The notes below the pieces were generated by a model. The model did no database searches and was not told the DNA's origin. It saw only the letters and a list, made by a program, of their open reading frames with translations. Made by a program: the position numbers and the translations under genes. This document shows, piece after piece, positions 50,311 to 62,286 of a stretch of DNA of 64,000 nucleotides (positions are counted from its first letter, which is position 1; the number at the start of each line of letters is the position of its first letter). This stretch comes from Chrysophaeum taylorii (lineage: Eukaryota > Sar > Pelagophyceae > Pelagomonadales > Pelagomonadaceae): contig JAQMWT010000673.1 in assembly GCA_029834535.1 (NCBI GenBank), forward strand, positions 62,001 to 126,000, in the 5' to 3' direction.

Positions 50311-53300
50311 TTATTTCGCAGAGCGGCCACACAGCTCGTGGAACCAGCGATCAAAATCTTCAGGGGATTTGGGTCGAAGCTCGAGGGGACGGTTTCCTGC
50401 GCCGGCAACGAGTGGCGTGATCATGATGTGTCGCCGCTGGACGCCACCATCTACGAACGTACACATTCCAATGTGACACTCCCGAATAGAGTAAGCGGCC
50501 TCTTTAAGTGGCTTCGCGCCGTGTAACTGCGCAAGAAAAACGTCTCATACATGTAACAAACACAAGACGCACGTAGGCTTCGTGGTCACGGTAGTAGGCC
50601 AAAACATCGTTGATCGTCAGTACAAAAAAGCGCAAATGCCAACTTTTTCTGCCAAATACCGAGGATCCGCCTCCTTTCTTGTACATCTCGCCCTCCAACG
50701 GTTCCTGGTCGAGGACGGGGCCGTCTTTCAACAGCGTAGATCGGCGCTTCGCGTTCTGCGCGACGACTTTGAGGCGGGTTGCCTCGAATGACGACCGACA
50801 TTTCTTAGGCGACTGCTTCGTTTCAGCCTTCGCTCCGTCGATCATTGTCATGAAAGGGACGGCAGAGACGTTTTTGAGCGAAGACTTCGACGGTGCCATC
50901 AACCCGCCCTGCGTTGTATCTTCGTCAGAACTCTTAAGGACGTTTTGCGGACTCGCAGGCTTTGGCAGTGGTTTTACGTCTGATGAAGGCACCTCATCGC
51001 TGCCGGCGAGTTCGTCGAGATGATGCTCGTCCGTTGGCACAAGAACCGACCCGCTGTAGGCCATCGCAGTTGCGGGGCTTTTAATGTTGTCATTGCGATC
51101 GAGGGCTGGTGATCGCTTCGGCGGAGGCGGAGGTGTAGCCAGAAGGTCGTGAACGCACAATTCTTTGTGCCTGTCCGGACTCTGGCCAGAAACTGTGCCG
51201 ACCAAAGCCAATTCAATGTGAGGTTCCGGTTTGATCACCTTGCTGGATCTTGAATCTTTTTCTTTGTGGAGCCCAGCACGACGCGCTCTACACCGTCTCC
51301 GTGAACGCTCCAGAAGACGTGCTTGCTCATGCCTGTAGGAGTCGATAAGCTGCTCCAGCTCACACCTCGCTGAAGTCTTGGCCAGCTCAAGCGCGTCAAC
51401 GAGGGGCGTGACCTCAGACTGTCGAAGACTGGCGGCACGTTTTTTCTGGGCACATGTCGCGTGCCATTTGTAGCCACGCACATCAACCACACAACTCTCG
51501 GACGCAACGATGGGCTTCGCGCAGCCAAGACACCAGTCGTCCGTATGCGTGGCACGGTATGCGTGCTCCGAATATGGCAAGCCCAAGTCATCAAATAGCA
51601 CCACATCATCCGGACCAAAGACCTGCTCGGTCACAAAACACCGACCGTATTTCTCGAGATAAGCCGACTCGCAGTAAGGCAGACCATCGTCACCTACGGC
51701 GCTTCACGTCACACAACGATATCGCGGAGTCAAAAACATGATAATACTCACCACCGGTATAACAAGGCACGCCTTTGACATCTAATAATTTGTCTGTCAC
51801 CACGCAAACCAAACACTCAGGATGGTATGCTACAGCTGCGTCGTGAGGCACAAGTAAGAGGTCTCTTGACGTGGTTTCTCGCCGCTGCCTTCCCGCACCG
51901 TCATTTCCCATTTCCTGCGCGCTCGACGGTGGGCCAATCAAGCGGTGGTCATCGACAATCAGTTCGGAGCACATGAAGCACGTCATCGCGAATCTTTCAT
52001 TATATGACTCTTTGTCGTAAATTTCTCCATCGTCGCCGATGAAAAACTCCAGTTCTCCCGTCACGTCGTCAACGGGAATTTTGCGTCCAGTGAGGCGGCA
52101 CACAAAGTGCTCGGGATGCCATGCACGGCCAGCAGCGCGAACAATTTCGCCGTGCACCACATCGCCGCAGACATTGCACCTTTCGCCGAAATTGTCGAAG
52201 TATGCTTCTGGCGTGTACGGCAACCCATCGTTCTCAAAGAACGCTTTCCCATCGAGCGAGACGCCAGTCGCGGCGCACCTAAAATGGTCCGCGTGCCAAC
52301 GCTCACCACAAGCATCGACGTAGGCATCAAGAGCAGGCAGTACGGAATTGCCGCACGAAGGACAAGCGCGAGTCCAAAGCTTGCGGTAACATGATTCGCA
52401 GTACGGCATCACACCACGCCCGTCACCAGCGTCATGACCCCAACCCACACCGTCTGGAAGGTCCCCGCGATTCGCGCATTGCCTCGCATTAGCACAAACA
52501 TAGCATGAGGTGTGCCAAGACTCACCGAGGGCGCGGATTCCATCCGAGCCATCCATGTTCATGGGCTCAAAGCACGCATGACAGGTGAAGAGCATCTCGC
52601 GATAAGCAGCTTCCGAATAGGGTTGTCCATTGTGCGCGTAGAAGCATGACGGATCGAGTCGTACGCCCGTCTCGGCACAACGAAAAAACTCTGGCATCCA
52701 TTTGTAGCCGCAGGCGACGATGAAGTTATCAGTCTTTAGAAGTGGTTGAAGCGTCGCGGCATCAATCCACTCACCGCCAAATTTTGCCAAATGGGCTGAC
52801 TGCGTCCGCGGTAAGCCGTCGTGAAGCGCGAAATCCTCGTCTCGTAGTAAACGACCCGTGTCAACGCAGCGCCATTCTGAGACTGGCACACGCCGACCCT
52901 GGCGCTCGAGCACAACGAAATCGCCTTCTAAGAATATGATCTCGTCGTCATAGGCCACCATATCTTTCTCAACAGCGTCGTCATCAACAATATCATCATC
53001 ATCCTCCTCCTCCTCCTCCTCCTCATTCGCCATATTTTCTACACCTACGTTGTCCTTGCGATACATAGCAACAAACTTCTTCACTTCAAGGCGGAGCTTG
53101 GCATCACGTTTCGGGTTGAGCGAATGGAATCGTGGTGGTACGGAATTTTCTTCGTTCAACGAGATCTGGTGCGACAGGCGGGTCGAAGCCAAGGGAGTGC
53201 GTTTTGTCGGGAAATTTGCAGATCCAACTAAGGTTCGCGTGCTAATGCGTCGCTGTGTCTCCGTTGGCTTGGGAGCTGGCATAATGGAAGTGCTATCCGG

Positions 53301-56300
53301 TCGCATCATGAGAGGCTTCCCGTAGACACGCAGCTTTTCATCCTGTGAGTAGACACCCGAATGAATAATGTTACTTTTTTCACAAACAGTTCTTACTGTT
53401 TCGAGTTCCGCTTTCATTCGGACAGGTTCGTTGCCACTCCTATACGTTTCGCAGGCCACTCGACTGCCGTGATGTTTAGAGACTGAAGAATGTTGATCAC
53501 CAGATGGTGAGACTTGGTTACGCGCCATTACGCCATCGACTTTCTGCCCATCATCCGAGTTGACCTTCCGCTCGAACTCAGATGTCGAAGAACTCTCTGC
53601 GGTTTCAGCTTCAGCCGAAGGGAGCGCCATGGCGCCGAGCGGCACGCCGACCATGTTCGGTGCCGGTGCAGAAAACCCGGCGTCTTCGTACGACCGCACT
53701 CGGTCCGCACCCCCCTTGTCCATAGCACGGACCGCGAGCGCTGTCGCCGATGGCTGCTTTTCGATGTTGGAAGCACTTGCCGCCTGCGCAGATAAGTTGT
53801 CGATATGAACGAGCTGCTGCCAGAGTGCGAGATGAGAGACGAGGTCGCTCGGAGCGACGTCGGACACGTCGGGCACGCAGCACACTCGGAGCCGACCGGC
53901 AATGACACCAACCCACTTACCACAACAAACAACGGGAGCAGAAAAGACCGCACTGTCTCCAGCACCGCCGACGCTGTGCGCACCGTCCTCGGCGATGAGC
54001 GCATCAAAGAAACGCGAACGGGTTCGCCAGGTTTTCGACGTCGTTTGATTCGCTGCCACCAGCATCTTTCTGCCGTCGTCGTCATTCGTAGAATTGAACT
54101 GGCTCGAAGAATCGCGATTCGCAGCGTCTTGATGCCACAGTGGCGAATCGTAACGTGCATGAGCTACGTGCCAGGGCGGCAGTTGCTCATCGTCTTTGTT
54201 GGGTCGTGTCGGGTCCTTGGTGCCTGGCCTCGCGCCATCACTAGCGTGGTGACGCGTCAGCGAATCCAGGGAGTCCGCCTTAGCCCGCACGCGATCGAGA
54301 GGGATTTCGGCAAAGCCAAGGTGCTGGCCGTCGATGACTCGGCGGACGACAATGACCACTCGCTCGCGTGAAAGCCACTCGTCGTCAGAAACGGAGCAGA
54401 ACAGGGGCGGAGTTGCGTAGTGGGGCCAAATCCACGTCGGCGTCGCGTCGGACCAGACAGCGCTCGCCGACTCTTCGGCACTGAACCTCTCGGGCTGCGG
54501 CGGAGGCGCTGAGGAGCGTGCGGGCTGGAACGTTGAACTGCCGGAGTGCAATGTTCGTCGCAGTGATGAGACGCTTCCGCGCTTAGTTCGGGTGCTGGTC
54601 CGCGTTCCTTGATCAGCGTCGCCTTTCTTCAATTTTTTCAGCCGCCATTGGGCGTCTAGTTCGGCAGCTTCACACTGCGTCGGGTTGGCACACGGCGCCA
54701 TGACGGCACAGTCGGCGATCTGAGAAGGTGAGTACGAAGCCTTGTCGCCGGGACGAAGAAGGAACGGGGCTTTGACCGAGAGCGAAAGAGGGCCGGCGTA
54801 CCCGTCGTACCGAAAGCTCGTTTCGCAACCGACGGGCGAAACCTCGGGCGCCAGGGTGAAGACGACGTCCTCCAAGCTCATCCAACAGACGCCGAGCGCT
54901 CCGATCTTGTGCGGCGGTCGAGGGGGGGGATTTGTAGCAACGCTGAACGCGGCGCGCACGGGCATATGATCGCTAAAAGCCAGAGCTTTGTCGAAGCAGG
55001 CTTCGTAACTCACGAAGGCGCACCCGACTCTCCCGTCTCGATCACTGTAGTTGTCGTCGTCGTCGTTGTCGCCGTCGCAGAGCCAGGTCGCCAAATTGGC
55101 CTGGGCCGCCCTATCGCCTTTGCACGTCTTCCAAAGGATTCTATCGCAGAATGATGGATTTTGATGCTTCTTGTTGGAATAAGTTTTGGGGTGGCCCTTA
55201 ACCACGCGGTAGGTGGGCGGAAACGTGACGGGCCCCTCGTGGAATATGGGGAAGACGGCCGTGTGCTCTTTGCGTTCGCGCTCGAGTTGGTCCCATTGTC
55301 GTAACCTGACGAAATCGCCGGCTTGGGCGTACTGGAGGACACAGGCGAACTCGTCCTCGGAGCCGTGGGCACCCTTGTCGACTCGATAATTCAAATCGCC
55401 AAACCAGAACACGGTGTCGAACTGGTGGAGTGTTTGGATCGATCGCAACGACGGGTGCGCGGCGCCGTGGAGCCGAAGACCACGTGAAATCTCTTCGTAG
55501 TTTGACTGGCGTTCGGCGACGCGAGTCGCGCGCGCCGCCAGGTGGGACGTGACGAACGCGACGGAGAGTTCCCCCCCGCCGCGACGTCCGGGTTCGAGCC
55601 TGAGAGCGACGGCGGCGGCACCCTTGTTTCCCAGAACGTGAGCGAAACCCGTTGCCTCCGTGTTTGCGGCAACCGCAGCAAGCCTCTCCTTGAGGTCTTT
55701 CCTCAAGTAGACGACCAAGTGGATGTCCCAGAGAGTCGAAATGGCCGCGACGACGTAGTACGAATCGTCGTCGTCGTCGTCGAAGAAGCTCGTATCGATG
55801 ACACCGCGACGTTCGAGGCGTTCTCTGGCGAGCGATGTCTTCCGGCACAGGTGTTCGTTCATGACCTTGAGCCAGCGGCGCTTTTCCGAGTTCTCCTGGA
55901 ACCCGACGGCGTAGACGTCGTACTCGCCGCGCGGCAACCACGCGTCGAGGTCGTCGGGCGCCTTGGGCGGCTTGGCGTCGCCAACGTTGAAGGTGCCGCA
56001 CATCACGCGGAGCCTCTCTGTGGTCTGCGCACCCCCATCGCCATTCTCACCCCCCTGACGCAAGTAAGCCAGGAACGATCCGCGCGCGGACTCGGTCGCG
56101 AAGCACATTGCGAGGCGCTGGCCGCCGCCGGGCGTCGCGCCGCTTTTCCGCCGCGTCACTCCCCAACTCACATCGATGCGCCGCGGATTAGTGAGCGAAG
56201 GGGTGATGGTGGCCCAGTCCAGGGCGATCTCGCGGCCATCCTGGATCTCGAGTTTGCGGCCCGCGGGATCAAATACGACGCGCGACGAAACGAACGGATC

Positions 56301-56723
56301 GAATCTCAAGTTGCATATCTCGACGTTGAAGGCCACCTCCCCGTTGGGCGCAATGCTTACGTGATCGCCGGGTGCGTCGAGTGCGCGCCCGCTGGTGAGA
56401 ATGCGCAACCACGTCAAAAACACCTCGCGCAGCGCGCCGCTCTCGAACTTCCACGTTTCCGTAGCGCGAGACCCCCCGCGCGTCAGCGTGAGCTCCCGCG
56501 AATCGCCCGCGCTCCGTCGCGCGCTCGACACCTCATCGAGGCGAAACAAAACTTCTGCGTCCTGTTGTCCACCCGCGATCAACACAAATCCAGCCGCGCT
56601 GTCACCCCCGAACCGCAAAGTTCGCACAATCTGTGACCTCCTCTTGGAAGCCCCGCCGTCGCTCACGTTGAACGACGCCGCGCTGATGGCCTCCCGTAAC
56701 TCTCCGAGCGTCTCGAGGTCCAT
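50311..56723 (-). CDS. Inositol polyphosphate 5-phosphatase fused to LIM zinc fingers and a C-terminal PH domain (3 exons)
   Basis: CDS complement(join(50311..50526,50573..51693,51752..56723)), 2,102 residues; introns of 58 nt (GTGAGT...GTAG) and 46 nt (GTGCGT...GCAG). Residues 1-235 may form two PH-like modules. The phosphatase (about 238-600) has every family motif: GTFNVGD, VGFQE, NKGAAAVAL, FWFGDLNYRVD, PPTYRV, PSFCDRILW and SDHMPVRAAF. C2-like strands may follow (VGVIAGRLRVCC). After a long disordered, acidic region come at least five LIM-type zinc modules (CHAC...WHTSC; CPSC...WHADHF; CNVC...WHPEHF; CFMC...YHPEC; CLGC...WHATC), the fourth completed across intron 1. A coiled stretch precedes the PH domain (EGEMYKKGGG...WHLRFFVL, finished by exon 3 with SPEDFDRWFHEL). 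It probably hydrolyses membrane phosphoinositides at actin-linked sites; the location is inferred. A possible 5'-UTR intron ends at CCAG just before the ATG. Confidence 0.88.
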
Positions 56724-57852
56724 CCTCTGGTAAGCAAGCGCCGATGGACCACCACAGCCGCGCCACCGCCGCCGCTCGGTTGATCCCTCTGGCCAAATCC
56801 GGCAGCTTATTAGGACAACTTTCGAGGTCTTTGTACAACTTTCGAGGGTACGTACCTGGGGTCGGAACCCGCCTTACTGTGTCGTCTCGCAGTCCCTTAA
56901 CTGAAAAACCCGCCACCCTTGCCCTTTCTACACTCTGTGTCTCCTCCTGCGACCCGCCCTCCGGCGACTCCGACTGCGTCCCTTGGGGCGCCACCCTCTC
57001 ATGCACACTCACTCCCCTTGCACTCCGCGCTTGCCTATCCCCCGCCATCTGACCCCCCGCGCCCATTGCTCAGAGCCACACCTCCCTCCCCACATTTTGG
57101 AGCTTAGTTATTCCAGTCCTCCTCCTCCTCCTCCTCCTCAGAGGGGGCTGACGGCGGAGAGCGACGACGACGACGACTCGTCTGTTCGCGCCCTTTCGTG
57201 GCCCGCCCAAAGGGCATTATGAGCTGCAGCTGCTCGAAGCACCACCACCAGAACAGCGAGGAGGGGTGGAGACTATGATGTGGGCGGGCCTGAACAGAAT
57301 GACGCACCTCTAAAATTCACGTACCGAATTCTTGGACGTCACGCATGGTGGCGTCGATAGGAGGTGGGGTAAAAGGATGTCGAAAGAAAAACCAGTGAAT
57401 TGCGATGCACGGGGAGGGGGGGGTTTCCTGCGCTAGAATGACTCTTGATGTTGTAGGCGGGCGAAAGCGGCTCATAAACCTGGCTGGCACCAACTCGCGT
57501 CAGCGCATCATTCTCGTCACTCGAAAAGGAGAAACACTCAGAGATAGAGTGACACGGCAAGTGCACCCAAATAAGTGATGATGCCCAACACCGAGACGGC
57601 GTGCGGCTTTTTTGTATGGACGAATGGGTCATGAACAAAGGTGACTACGGGAGATCGTCCTCTTTTTTTTGGGGGGGGAACCGCGATCGGCAAACGACCG
57701 CCAGCTACGCGTAAATTCGAGAAAAGGTCCATTTAGGTGATGATGATGGCTTCCTCGCCAACTCCTTCTCGGGTATCGTCCGCGAGGGCAACGCGCGGCG
57801 CCGAGGCGGCCTGGGTCCTGCGGGAGCATTGTTTTTTTGGCGGCGTGGACGC
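56724..57852. other. Intergenic region, possible 5'-UTR exon of the 5-phosphatase gene
   Basis: A GTACGTACC donor near 56855 and an acceptor CTTACCAG at about 56727 could define a 5'-UTR intron. The rest, including a CTC run at 57118-57137 and a T/G homopolymer stretch near 57664, shows no gene. Confidence 0.4.
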
Positions 57853-59476
57853 TTACGCGAGAGAATCGAGAACAGCAAGTTGCGACCCAGGGTGGCGGGT
57901 CCCGTTTGCCAATCGCGGTCGCTTTGGCCGGCGTCGCCTACGTGCCAAAGACGGCGTTGACTCGTGATAAACAGGCAGAACTGACGGTTGTTGCTGCTGT
58001 TGTGGCCCGTCTTCTGAAGCGTCGTCGTCGTCTGCCGAATCTTCGCCAGGCGCGTCGCGGTCGACGTCCTCGCTGCCGCCGCCGCCGCCGCCGCCGATTT
58101 CACAGGTCCCCGGAGTCGTCGCTTCGGGCTCCTCGTCACCCTCGCCGTTCCGCTTGCGCGAGCGGGTCGCCGCGGCCTTGCCGGCATCCGTGATAACCGT
58201 CGTGCTAGACGGACCCCAGTTCTTGTGGTAGTCGTTGGCGGCGGCGCTCGCGGCCGGCGTCGAGGGTCGTTGCTCGACGCCGAGCAGGTCGAGGTATGGC
58301 TTGGTGTGGTACAGGTCGTACTGGACCACGAGAGGTGGCTCGTCGGGATGATTCGGCGAGGCAAACGTAAATTGGACGTGCTGGACCTGGGCGCGAAGCG
58401 TCGTGCCGTTCGACTTACGGTCGATATTCATCGTCGCGCGCGTGCGCGCAAAGCCGCAGTCGGTGAACTTACGCGGCAGCGGCGCTACCTCGTCTTTCTC
58501 AAAGTAGATGTAGACGCGACGACCGTTGTTCGCGTCGTAGAGCCGTCGCATGCGTTCCTGGGAGATCGCGACCCAGTACCCCTGGCTTGCGACGAGCTCG
58601 TCGCGACACAGGTGGACCGACTTGTCGCGCTTGAGGACGTTCTCGCAGATCTCTTCGGGCGTGATGTCGTGGGCGAGCATGAGCATGAGCATGCGTTGCT
58701 TCTCCTCTGGCGACCCCCGCGCGCGTGGGTTTCCGGGGGACTTGCCATCGCCTTTGCCGTCGCTGTTCGCGCGCACCGGCGCGGCCCCGCCCTGTTTGAG
58801 GAGTCGCTGTTTGTACCCGTCGAGCGTCGGCGTCCTCTCTTTGAGCGCCATCTTGAGCTGCCACCGCGTGAAGGCGTTCGCCTCGTAGGCGCGGAACAGC
58901 GCGTCGACGTCGGAGCGCGCGCGCTCGAGGACCACGTTCAGAGGTCCGAGGCCGAATCGGCGGTCGTCGTTTCCCGGTCGGACGGCCGGAGGGCGAAGTT
59001 GCTGCCCCATCGGGTGACCTCGGTTCGCGTCCGGCGGCAAGCTTCCTCCCGTCTGCGTCGAGGGGGGCACGTGCCCGCCGGGCGCGTTCAGGTTCTGCCT
59101 CGGAACCATCTTGAAGGGTGGCTGCTGCGCCGGCGCTCCGCCCGGCGGCGGCTGCTGCGCGCCCTGAGGCGGCGGGTGACCGCTGGGCCCCTGGCGGTAC
59201 CCCGGCGGTCCTCCCGGGTGGTGCCCGCCGCGCGGCGGCCCGTGGTACGGTGGATACCCGCTGTGCGGCGGAGGGAAGCGCCGGTGCGCGCGCGGTGGAC
59301 CTTGGAGGTACGGCGCGTGCGTCGGCGGATACGCGTAAGGATCGTTTCCCTGCGCCATACCCATCGGAGGCGGAGGCGGCGGCGGCGGCCCGCCTCCGTG
59401 CGGCGGACGCTGGTGCGGGCGTGGCCCGGGGGCCATTGGCGGCGGGTGAACCTCGCCGCCGCCGCCACCACTGCCG

Positions 59477-59517
<41 letters not shown>

Positions 59518-60395
59518 GTAGGGCGGCTGGTAGTCGTACCCCTGGTAGTCAGAACCACCCGATGACGTCGCGACCCCAGTGCCTGATGGGAAGTTGGAGC
59601 TTGCGGGGAGAACGTTTTGCGGTGGCGGCGAGCCCTTGGAAGTGCCACCGCCGCCAACTCCTGTCACCGCCGCCGCTGGCATGGGAGGAGACGTCGCCGC
59701 CGCGGCCGCCTTGATGCTCATGAGGATGTCTTGGTCGACAGCCTTGGGCCGCTTGGACGCAACGCTCGGCGTATCGCCGCAGCTGCCGTACGAATCAACC
59801 GACGCCCCGCTCGCGGCATCTGCGGAGGCGTCACAACACCACGAACATCGAGGGCAAGGAGAGCGACGCACCGTCTTCGTCCTTTCCGCGGTCTCGGTTC
59901 ATAGAGCCCGTCGCAAGAGGGGGGAGCTCGCTCCGACACGTCGAGGGCTCCGCTGGGCCGCCTTGGTTCGGCTCGCGGCGCAGGAGGAGCACAACCGGGT
60001 CCGGGGCCTCCTTGAGCAGTTCGCGCAGGTGACGCTGGCCCTTCCCGTCGATGAACTTGTTCGCGACCGCGAGAATGTGGTCGCCCCGAATGACCGAGCC
60101 GCGAGCCGTCAACTCGGCAGCGTCATCGGCGAAGCCGTCCACGTAGCAGCCGCCTGAAAAAAATATGATTTCTGCCAGGAATTCACGTACCGTCCTCGCG
60201 CTCTCTGACGACCATCCCCAGCGAGCCGTTCGGCTGACGCGGAATTGTCGCGCTCCGGAAGTTTTGAGGAAGAAGCGTCATGGCAGACGAATGATCCGCG
60301 CTAGCCCGCGGGGGGTTCCCTGCCTCGCTAGGTGGTGCACTTCCTCCTCCTCCTCCTCCTCCTCCTCCTCCGGAAGAGACCGCCGTCATCGCCAT
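57853..60395 (-). CDS. PDZ-domain protein with Gly/Pro-rich linker and unknown C-terminal domain (3 exons)
   Basis: CDS complement(join(57853..59819,59872..60153,60191..60395)), 817 residues; introns of 37 and 52 nt. The phases fit only if both are removed. Exon 1 starts MAMTAVSSGGGG and gives the first PDZ strands (FRSATIPRQPNGSLGMVV). Exon 2 completes the PDZ (GCYVDGFADDAAELTARGSV, GDHILAVANKFIDG, LRELLKEAPDPVVLLLRREP). Exon 3 supplies a low-complexity Gly/Pro/His-rich region (about 210-450) and a folded part from about 470 (GLGPLNVVLERARSDVDALF, LMLAHDITPEEICENVLKRD, YWVAISQERMRRLYDANNGR, VVQYDLYHTKPYLDLLG), then an acidic, Arg-rich tail. I do not recognise the C-terminal domain. The PDZ suggests scaffolding or peptide binding. 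Confidence 0.72.
59395..59520. repeat. CCG trinucleotide-rich tract
   Basis: Almost pure CCG/GCC repeats (59455-59515 is the cleanest part), encoding polyglycine in the PDZ protein linker. A second polyglycine tract, from CTC/TCC repeats, lies at 60342-60371 in exon 1. Confidence 0.8.
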
Positions 60396-61568
60396 CCGGT
60401 GGTTTCACGACCGCTGCTGCCTTCTCGCGGATAATCCAAAAAAAGGAATCACCCGGTTGACGTCCCCACAGCAGGTGCACGACGACACGAGCGGTACCTC
60501 GAGCACACGTCGCCTCGAGTCGCAGGTCTCGTTCGAAGAACGACTCAAGGTCCACGTCGACCTGCGCCCTTGTCGACTGAGCGCGACCCAGTCGTAGGTC
60601 TCCGCAGTAATGTAATGCGACTTGGCAAGTCTACTAAGAATACATACTAAAAAAAATCTAGTGTCGGTTGACTTCAACTAAAAAACACATTTTGGCCCAG
60701 TGAATGGAATCTCCGCGACTTCCGTCAACGCCAATTCCTCGTCAGAATGCTCACTGCATTGCACTGGTCTCAAGCTCCGACTGCAACGCCGCGGCCCCTA
60801 CCGGAAGCTGCGCGCACGCTTCACACACTACGACGAGCCCGCCAAGTCGCAGTCTGAAGACCGCGAGCCAAACACGAGCGATGCGGTCATGACGACGAGA
60901 CGTTCGCTCGAATGTCTCCTCCGCGCGACCCCCTCGCGACGCAATTCCATCGCCGTCGAAGCGCGCGCCACGAGGCACCCCTTTGACAGGACATCTTTCG
61001 GCAGGAGAAGACGCGCGCGGCGGTGCGCGCGCGCACGCGTGCTGGTCGGAGTTGTCCGCGATGCTGCCTTCGCAGCAGACGTGGCACATCAACCAACGTT
61101 AAAACAAAAAATCCGAAAGCGAACTCAACATTGGGCAGTGGGACCAGAAAGTACCTTCTTGCCCAGGACAGGAAATAGTGAACAGCCAAAAATTGGGCGG
61201 CGGTACTGTGCAACGGACTTAACGCTGCCCAAGGACAACGCGCCTGCTAGGGGCGACTCGCAGCACTTGCCCAGCTACGTGCAAGATTTATCCCCGTGCC
61301 ATGCATCCAGACGAGGTCTACCGTCGTGGACCATAAAATTCCGCGTCGTCGCGCACAGGCCGCGCCAAGTAGGACCTGCCGCGCACACTACCGGCGACAA
61401 ATGTCGGATAAAGAGCCGAATGACCGATACTCGCGGTATGAAACTGTCCAGCAGCTGCGTGTGGCACCGAGAGCCATATCCTAGCTAGCGCACCGCGCAA
61501 AATTTCCGGGCCGTGGTACCACTAAAGCGAAGGAGAAGAAGCTCGCGTTGTTCTCGATAGTATCATGA
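60396..61568. other. Intergenic region, possible small gene on minus strand
   Basis: A minus frame at 60751-61092 (MMCHVCCEG...; LRLGGLVVVCEACAQLPVG) has a plausible hydrophobic C-terminal part but no family match; I would not call it a gene. The rest is upstream sequence of the PDZ gene. Confidence 0.3.
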
Positions 61569-62286
61569 TCAGAGTTCGTCTGGAACGTCATGGAGGAGTT
61601 CGAGGAATGTGTCCATGAAACCTGCGGGCTACAATGTGATCAAAACTAGATATAGATACTGACGAGCGGTGTCGTCGTAGGCGGCCAAGAACGCAGTTCG
61701 ATCGTGATCTCGGCTAGGACGGTCGGCCTTTTTGACGGACGTCCTGAAGGCATCCGCGAGATTCTTTGCCTGGCCCTTCTTGCCGGAATCGAGGTTTCGC
61801 GCCAAGAAGATCATGTCGTCCCCCTCGTCGTAGAGCTTGCGGAGGAAGAGGCCGACGGCCTCCCACTCCTTGGCATCGATGTCATCATCGCCCCTGTGCG
61901 CGATACTGTACTATTAGCAGTCGCGACCGTACCGACGAGTTTCTCAACCGAGTCCCAAAGCGGCTCCACTCTGCCTTAACCTGCGCGCGCATGGTGTGTC
62001 CTCGTCGCGACCGCTCTCGCCCGCAGGAAGCGGTCAAACCTGCGAAATGTCGCCAAAAGCAATCGACCAGGTCGTCTCACTGAAGGGGGCCGTCGGGGAG
62101 CGAGCCGTCGTCGCCGCTTGCCGCCCGCGCGGCACTCCCGGCGACGCTGGTGCTCCAGGAGATTGCAGCACCGATGGCTTTCCGCCGAGAGACGGGTCCC
62201 GCCGACATGACGACCAACGCCGCGGCGCGGTTCGCGACGAGCGCCACAAACAAGAGCAACATCCGTATCCAACGGCTCAATAACAT
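61569..62286 (-). CDS. Thylakoid-lumen photosystem II protein, Psb31/PsbQ-like (5 exons)
   Basis: CDS complement(join(61569..61621,61664..61893,61928..61980,62012..62039,62081..62286)), 189 residues; introns of 42, 34, 31 and 41 nt. All phases agree. The leader has a signal-like core (RMLLLFVALVANRAAALVV), a transit-like part, then a twin-arginine RRKAIGAA and a second hydrophobic Ala-rich stretch ending AARAASGDD, as expected for Tat import into the lumen. The mature part is four-helical: FDRFLRARAVKAEWSRFGTR, DDDIDAKEWEAVGLFLRKLY with EGDDMIFLA, KGQAKNLADAFRTSVKKADR and FMDTFLELLHDVPDEL. The EWEAV.LFLRKLY, GDDM and DVPDEL pattern matches the lumenal extrinsic PSII proteins of diatoms and relatives, which stabilise the oxygen-evolving cluster. 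The exact family name is less sure than the location. Confidence 0.72.

Noticed and set aside
55542-56636. + strand frame (364 codons) antisense to the 5-phosphatase
   Set aside because: It lies opposite the N-terminal and phosphatase coding sequence and has no independent support.
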